Shown here piece after piece: positions 58,695 to 64,000 of a stretch of DNA of 64,000 nt (the stretch's first letter is position 1; every line of letters begins with the position of its first letter). The notes beneath the pieces are model-generated. The model was not told where the DNA came from and made no database searches. It saw only the letters and a list, made by a program, of their open reading frames with translations. The stretch comes from Silene conica (taxonomy: Eukaryota > Streptophyta > Magnoliopsida > Caryophyllales > Caryophyllaceae): NCBI GenBank assembly GCA_029255685.2, contig CM055312.2, positions 10,874,649 to 10,938,648 of the forward strand, given 5' to 3'. Position numbers and translations under genes: made by a program.

Positions 58695-59383
58695 GTCTAT
58701 CTTGTCGAATTTTATCTTCATGTATATATGTCACAATGTTTTTTTTAAAACAATTTGTAGGCAAACAGGGATATACTGGTAAAGGGAAAAATAAAAGAGA
58801 TCACAAATCCCGATAATTTTATATAAAACTCATGCAGCACATGCAGAAATTGTACTAGAGTCCATACCGGCGAACACTTCAGATGTGAGGCGTTGCAGAC
58901 GCCTCATGACGGCATTTCTAAGTTGACGTAAGTAAAACGCATCGAATAATTTAATTAGAAGTATACGCTACATTTTTATACAGAATTATTTAACAGTTTT
59001 TTTTATCATAATTTATAATAGATATGCTCTACGAATCGTTCTAATCGACGACACAGGCGAGTCTCGCATAACCTTGTATGATTCGCTGGCTAAAGTTCTT
59101 CTAAAGAAACCTGTTGCTCAACTTGATGATTTAACAATAGAGGTTTCTTGCAATTTTTGGTTGTTTTATTTCAATAACACATGATCAAATATTTTTACAT
59201 TTTTAGGTGTAACTTTATGATAATGTTGCCTTATCATTTTAGGATCGACGTTCAGTAATCGATGAAATTCTTACTAGAACAAAGAACCAAGACTTTGTTT
59301 TAAAGATGGTTTTCTACAAGAAAGCTGGTACGGTCGGACATGTACGTTTCGTTGCCCAACAAATTACAGAAGCGAATGAGTAG

Positions 59384-59686
59384 TTCAAAATAGTTAGCTA
59401 TAAAATCTTTGTATTTTAAATTTGTTTGCTAAACGTTGTCTCCTTTTGGTTTGTAGAGTAAACTATCATAGTATTATGTTTTGTAATTCTGTCCTTTGTT
59501 TTCCTTTTTTATTTACGTTTTCCCATCAGCAAAATAATTATTAATGTAAATTTTTTTTTTCAAATAAGTTGTTATTTATTTTCGATTATTCTAATTTCTC
59601 AAACAAGTTTTAGTAAAATAACATAATTTGCTGTGAAAACATGTGGTACACTACGCTTGACTAACACAATATTTTAAGAAAAACAT
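59384..59686. other. Downstream region of the RPA gene
   Basis: AT-rich stretch from the RPA stop to the hAT target duplication. No gene seen. Confidence 0.45.
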
Positions 59687-59694
59687 ATTAAAAG

Positions 59695-60371
59695 TAGGGC
59701 TGAGCAAAACCGGTTATCCGATCCGGTTTTGACATTCGGATCGGATATCCGAATTTGAAATTCTCATTTTTCGTGATCCACATCCGATCCGAATATTTCG
59801 GATATCCAATAATCTGGAATCCAAATATTCGGATATCCAGATTTCGGAAACCGGATTTAATCCAGATTTAAAAGTGGAGAAAGTTCGAGAAAAGCTACCG
59901 AGCTATTGGCCAGTGTATTGTTACAAACTAAAACTAAAGGCAATTTTAGTCCATTTCACATTTTGCAACCCACTTTAAAAGGGGTTTTTAACGACATAAA
60001 TTACAAGTCTTGAATCTCGATCGCATAAATTATTAAATTACAAGCCTCGATCGCATGATTTATTAAATTATAATCCCCGATCGCATGAATTATTAAATTA
60101 CAAGTCTTTATTACAAATTTCAAAATATGTTTAAAATCCGCATAAACTAAACATGAAGTTTCAAATCATTTTTGTATAAATTTTTAAAATTCGGATCGGA
60201 TTCGGATATCCAGTTTTATGAAAATCTTGATCCACATCCGGTCCAGTTTATTCGGAAAAAATCGGATCGGAGATCCATTTTAAATGATATCCATATATTC
60301 GGAATTTTTTTTCCGGAATTCGGATCGGATTCGGATAAAAATTCGTATCGGATTTTTTTTGCTCAGCCCTA
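59695..60371. mobile_element. hAT-type non-autonomous element, 677 bp
   Basis: Perfect 8-bp target duplication ATTAAAAG (59,687-59,694; 60,372-60,379) and terminal inverted repeats TAGGGCTGAGCAAAA / TAGGGCTGAGCAAAA (right end read on the minus strand). Both ends carry arrays of GGATCGGATATCCGAAT palindromes; the middle is AT-rich. It inserted between the RPA gene and the small third gene of the Helitron. Confidence 0.93.
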
Positions 60372-60379
60372 ATTAAAAG

Positions 60380-60753
60380 GTCACGTTCACTCCAAATGTC
60401 ATGAAGAACTTAATATAACAACTAATGTTGCATGCAGATGATCGACTCATGTAAATCCTTTTGCAGTTAAAAAATATTGTTTTATTCAGAAACTACGAGT
60501 GTTTAACACGTCATTTTATCGAAAAATGATAAATAGACACGTATATTCCAAATGGCAAAGAAGTTAACGCACCAATTAATGTTGCATGTAGTTAAACTTC
60601 GCCATAAATATAGATCATAGAATTGACGTTTGGAAAACTATATTCATACCAGTCATATCGTAATGGGTATTACGTTTTTCAAATTTGTTTTACGTCATTA
60701 CTTTTTATTTTATTGAGGTTAGATCGAACTAATTTTTTTACTTGATTTTTCAG
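60380..60753. other. Upstream region of the small Helitron gene
   Basis: No clear upstream exon. A minimal first exon (ATGG then GTATTACG at 60,664) would join in phase to the exon at 60,754 and is one possible start. Confidence 0.35.
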
Positions 60754-61161
60754 ATTCAACGGAAATACATCGTTGTCCGGTTGAAGTTAACATAAAGATT
60801 ATGTTAAATGATATATTAAAACAACTTCATCTGCCTCCTGCAGAATTTGGCGTTTACGCAGTAACGGAGGACGAGCAAAGAGCATATATATGTTCAAATA
60901 AACGGAGTTGGTTCGCCTTCAGAGATGATAAAAACTATCGGATCACCATCCAAACTCGCCGATCCATCTCAGCAAAACTGCGCTAGGAAAGCTATAAAAT
61001 TTCTAAAAGATTTATATAAGTTTGACGTTTTGGATTTTAATTACTATGATCTACAATTAATGAAGCACAACTACAATACCCTAAGGACTAAATACTACAT
61101 AGCCACCAGACACGAGATATCACCTGAAATTGAACTTCTTTCAACTTCAGATAATGACTAA
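60754..61161 (+). pseudogene. Small third Helitron gene, dsRBD-like (plus copy)
   Basis: Not a family I can name. After a consensus acceptor (TTTTTCAG, ending 60,753) the exon encodes STEIHRCPVEVN, MLNDILKQLHLPPAEFGVY, then in a shifted frame (from about 60,925) IGSPSKLADPSQQNCARKAI and FLKDLYKFDVLDFNYYDLQL, ending TSDND at a TAA. The helix-strand-strand-strand-helix pattern and the G-S-P-S...QNCARKAIKFL motif recall the end of double-stranded-RNA-binding domains (A-E-Q-x-A-A-R-x-A-L). A homologue lies on the minus strand at 61,898-61,499, also just downstream of RPA exons, with the acceptor in the same phase. The frame change near 60,925 disables this copy. An upstream exon is required but not identified. 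About 130 residues are visible. Confidence 0.7.
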
Positions 61162-61498
61162 GCACTTACGAATATGATCATATCAAAGCTATAATGTTAA
61201 TAAAATATAAGGGATACAATAATTGTATAATATATCCCGTATGTGTATTTTTGAATGGTTAATTGTATATAAATAAAATATGACTGTTAATATTTTTTCG
61301 GTCTAACATTTAAATAGCATAGTTTGATCAATCGCAAACACTGAAAAAATTCAAAAACGTATACAATATATGTCTGCTTTATTCAAACACTCTTAGTAAT
61401 ATACAGAGTACAAATTACACGCTTTGTACTTTTCGACAATATAATACATATGCTCCTATTCATACAACGATCTTTAGTAAAGTACACAAAATAGTAAC
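61162..61498. other. Junction between two convergent Helitron tails
   Basis: AT-rich gap of about 340 bp between the stop codons of the two facing small genes. If each Helitron has its own 3' end, both should lie here, but no GC-rich hairpin plus CTAG was seen; the best hairpin (GGGATA...TATCCC, 61,210-61,240) is weak. Confidence 0.4.
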
Positions 61499-61898
61499 TT
61501 AGTCACTCGAAGTAGCTACTGCCTCGACTGTTGCATAGGCCATCTGATATTTAAGCAGATTGTATTTCTGCTCTAACATATGATAATATGTTTAACATAT
61601 TGCAACTCATAAAAGTTGAAATCAAGAATATCGATCTCATACATGGCGCAAATAAACTTTATTGCTTTTCGAGTGCAGTTTTGCTCAGACTGACCAACAA
61701 GCCTTGACGGACTGCCAATAAATTTAACACATTTCGAAGGATTTCCAATTCCATGTATCTGAACGGAAGCTGTTATCTCATCATGTGTAACAGTATGTAT
61801 TCCATATTCTGCGGCTGATAATTTGATTTGATTCAAAATAGCATTTAACACGGTTTTAAGATTAACTTCTACGCAGAGACGGAATCTATCCATCGTTT
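61499..61898 (-). pseudogene. Small third Helitron gene, dsRBD-like (minus copy)
   Basis: Homologue of the gene at 60,754, facing it tail to tail. After an acceptor (TTTCTCTAG, minus strand) the exon encodes TMDRFRLCVEVN, TVLNAILNQIKLSAAEYGIH, TVTHDEITASVQIHG, KCVKFIGSPSRLVGQSEQNC and TRKAIKFICAMYEIDILDF, then NFYELQYVKH. A one-base frame change then separates this from HMLEQKYNLLKYQMAYATVE and an end TSSD at TAA (61,501). The phase at the acceptor equals that of the plus copy (two bases completing a codon). Shared residues include VEVN, A-E-x-G, the IGSPS and QNC-RKAIKF blocks and DxLDFN. It lies downstream of the minus-strand RPA exons at 63,766-63,185, the same gene order as on the plus strand. 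Function unknown; the nucleic-acid-binding fold is inferred from pattern only. Confidence 0.75.
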
Positions 61899-61904
61899 CT
61901 AGAG

Positions 61905-63180
61905 AAAAAAAAAATGAACAAAACAAAGCAACTCAGGCTTTACTTAAGTTGTTATATATTTCTTAGAAGAAAGGATATATATGGAATTTTTTTTTTTTTT
62001 TTTTTTTTGGTGACATGGAATTTTTATTTATTAAACTATAATATTATAGATATATCCACCATGTACAGTTTGATTGTAATAACTGTTCAACGTATAAGCT
62101 ATACACGTAGGTTGTATGTGTTCATCAATAGCGTGTTTGGATTTTTATACCAAATAATTCATAACCTATCGCTAACATACTAATCCTTATCGGGTATAAT
62201 TTGCATCGATTTTGATAACTTTTATTTTATATTATTATACTGTTTTGAAGAACTTAAAAAAATCTTAAAAGAAGGTACAGTTACGTATACAAGAATACTA
62301 TACAATATGTATACATTGAAGCTCTTACTAACAAAATAAATAAGTTATTAGAAAAATGAGTTACTAATGACTATTCTACATTATACTAGCAACTCACATT
62401 AACTAACATCAAACAATATTTTTCGTTGGAATCAAACTTTTTTAATAACTCTGGGAATATTAAAGCAGCTAGAAGAACATAATTTCTAGAATTTCGTTTA
62501 TAAAAGTTTATGCTACGTCTCTCTATGACATGCGAAATACTTTTCTTGTAAATGCATAGTTGCGATCATGTTTCGTCTTAAACAATAAAACGTGTATATT
62601 ATAAAAGATTCCGTACTTATTTTTTCACCCAATATTTATTAGTAATCATCTTTTCCCAATTTATTTTACTCCACGTATGAATTGCTTTAGTAACATAGTT
62701 GGTTCTATTGCCAACGTTTGAAGCGTGCATGCAAAATTTTCATTACATGCACACAAACAAAAAAATTTAAATTATAGAACCGCAAGGCATGATTTTTTCG
62801 AACATGAAATATCAATTAAAAAAATTGCTTACATAAAGGAGTGATGCAAAACAATATCTTCATATAGAAAGGAGCGCATAAAATATACATGAGAACCGAA
62901 TAAAAAACCCCACTTATGTTATTTATATATATTAAACACAGCTAAGGTAATCAAACGAAATACAAATCTGAACAAAACACACACCTAATACAAAAAAAAT
63001 AGTATGACACATATACATATGATAGATAAGTTGCTAACAACGCCTTTTTTTTATTGATGACTATATACGAGTATGTACTGTCTGACGATATAACGTATAG
63101 TTAAAACATCTTCTATAATCCTACCTCTTCTACGTGTTGGACACTAAAAGCAAGTTGTTTCTTGGAATCTCCTAATTATA
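61905..63180. other. Stretch between RPA-like exons and small gene of the minus Helitron
   Basis: AT-rich with a poly-T run at 61,987-62,010. The last RPA exon and any first exon of the small gene should lie here but were not recognised. Confidence 0.4.
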
Positions 63181-63184
63181 TTAC

Positions 63185-63766
63185 CAGCAACTTCATGATA
63201 AAAAGTCGATCAGAGATGTTGTCAACTACATTGTTGACAAACGAAAGCCGTTCCTGCATAAAAAAAGTAGAAAATGGGGAGTTTTTAGTCACGAAAAAAT
63301 ACCGAAGAGTTTATTGTTTTTCGCTCTTTTGTGTTCAAAAAAGAAACAGAAAAATGAACCTCTTGTGAAAGACAAGAAATCTGAGTTGTCGTTCGTTTTA
63401 ACAACTTCTCGGCAAGTTCATGAGAAATAGTGAGCTTAATAGCACAGCTTTCGTCCTCAAAGCGGATTTCCAATTTACAACTGAACAAAAAATATAAGTA
63501 AAGCAATACCATAGTCAAGCAATTTACAACTATATGTATATATGTAAAATATAATTTCAGAGATATTATAAATTAAATTTCGATAGTAACAAACCTACAC
63601 ACGGATATTCCTATATGCGGAGCTTCAGTCTAGAAACAAGAAAATTTCTCGCCAATCGGAATTTCTGTTCCATTCTTGCATATATTGCACGAGGAATATA
63701 CATACCTTTTCGTATTCATAACTTGTGTAATTTGACCCCTAATCCACACCGTACCGTCGCGCCGTC
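63185..63766 (-). pseudogene. Second Helitron RPA70-like gene, C-terminal exons
   Basis: Minus-strand exons: 63,766-63,595 (GTVWIRGQITQVMNTKR, then YSSCNICKNGTEIPIGEKFS and APHIGISVCR), 63,480-63,360 (KLEIRFEDESCAIKLTISHE, then LAEKLLKRTTTQISCLSQE) and 63,253-63,185 (ERLSFVNNVVDNISDRLF, then IMKLL). They match exons 7, 8 and 9 of the RPA gene at 51,722 in domain order and intron placement: zinc ribbon, then the OB-fold core, then the last helix (DRRSVIDEILTRTKNQDF there). One TAG interrupts the zinc ribbon after KFSCF. The gene continues beyond the right edge of the window. The zinc ribbon has Cys-x2-Cys and a second half Cys-x6-His in both genes. Confidence 0.8.
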
Positions 63767-63769
63767 CTG

Positions 63770-64000
63770 TAATATTTTTTACATAATTTCAATAAAAAAA
63801 CATTTAAACTAATAAGTCAACTATTTTTTAAGAAACTAAATAATGACGACGAAAATACTATTTATGGTTATCAGCAATAAGTTGGATTTTCTTTTACATA
63901 AACGTTATCACAAACTTAATAAGTGTCAACCGGTCAAAACCTACAAAATACATGGCTTTCAAGACTGACACAATAAATATTATATTAATAAATAATAACA
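63770..64000. other. Right edge, intron of the minus-strand RPA gene
   Basis: AT-rich without exon pattern; probably intron between the zinc-ribbon exon and earlier exons beyond the window. Confidence 0.4.

Noticed and set aside
58548-58748. Open frame with YIYIYIY run
   Set aside because: It runs through the (TA)n tract and an inverted-repeat element; no coding pattern.
61200-61245. Helitron 3' hairpin after the small gene
   Set aside because: GGGATA...TATCCC is AT-rich with no CTAG-type end close behind; too weak to call.

Overview
The window is nuclear DNA of a flowering plant, most likely a eudicot. It is AT-rich, nearly every gene-like stretch carries GT-AG introns, and it is made almost wholly of transposable elements of plant families (CACTA, Helitron, hAT, MULE and Harbinger MITEs, Ty1/copia, Athila-like Ty3). 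I found no complete host gene, no tRNA or rRNA and no CRISPR array. Host coding sequence appears only as short exon-sized fragments.

Region 1 (1-13 kb) is old nested repeat DNA: minisatellites, a 0.87 kb MITE-like element, a fold-back repeat, a small MULE-type MITE with a perfect 10-bp target duplication, a worn minus-strand CACTA-like relic (about 5.4-10.9 kb) invaded by stacked non-autonomous Helitrons (6.13-9.88 kb), and a truncated copia fossil (10.9-12.6 kb). Region 2 (13-17.5 kb) holds a Harbinger-type MITE, an alternating inverted minisatellite, and exon fragments of an IQ67-domain (IQD) gene and an AFG1-like ATPase gene.

Region 3 (17,490-32,374) is one CACTA transposon with matching termini, a 3-bp TAT target duplication, palindromic subterminal repeats, a TNP2-type transposase gene and a second TNPA-like gene. 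The first intron of the second gene contains a young Athila-like LTR element (22,290-30,408, minus strand) with 1,555-bp LTRs and a 5-bp target duplication; its only long reading frame is gag-protease. Region 4 (32.6-36.2 kb) has more plus-strand exon fragments: VMS1/ANKZF1-like, SIT4-phosphatase-associated (SAPS) and SR34-like splicing factor. Region 5 (36,588-41,193, minus strand) is a copia element with 242-bp LTRs and an ATTAT target duplication.

Region 6 (41.2-64 kb) contains a Helitron coding block on the plus strand: Rep/PIF1 helicase (46.5-51.0 kb), a nine-exon RPA70-like gene (51.7-59.4 kb, one intron swollen by elements lying in TA tracts), a hAT MITE, and a small third gene (60.75-61.16 kb). 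A second Helitron tail lies on the minus strand, facing it: RPA zinc-ribbon exons (63.77-63.19 kb) followed by a homologue of the same small gene (61.90-61.50 kb). The recurrence of this small, dsRBD-like protein after RPA in two convergent copies is the most interesting observation. Rep nicks and joins DNA, the PIF1-type helicase unwinds it and RPA would coat the displaced strand; the third protein's role is unknown. The plus-strand host-gene fragments upstream may belong to the same or a related Helitron, but I could not find convincing termini to prove it.
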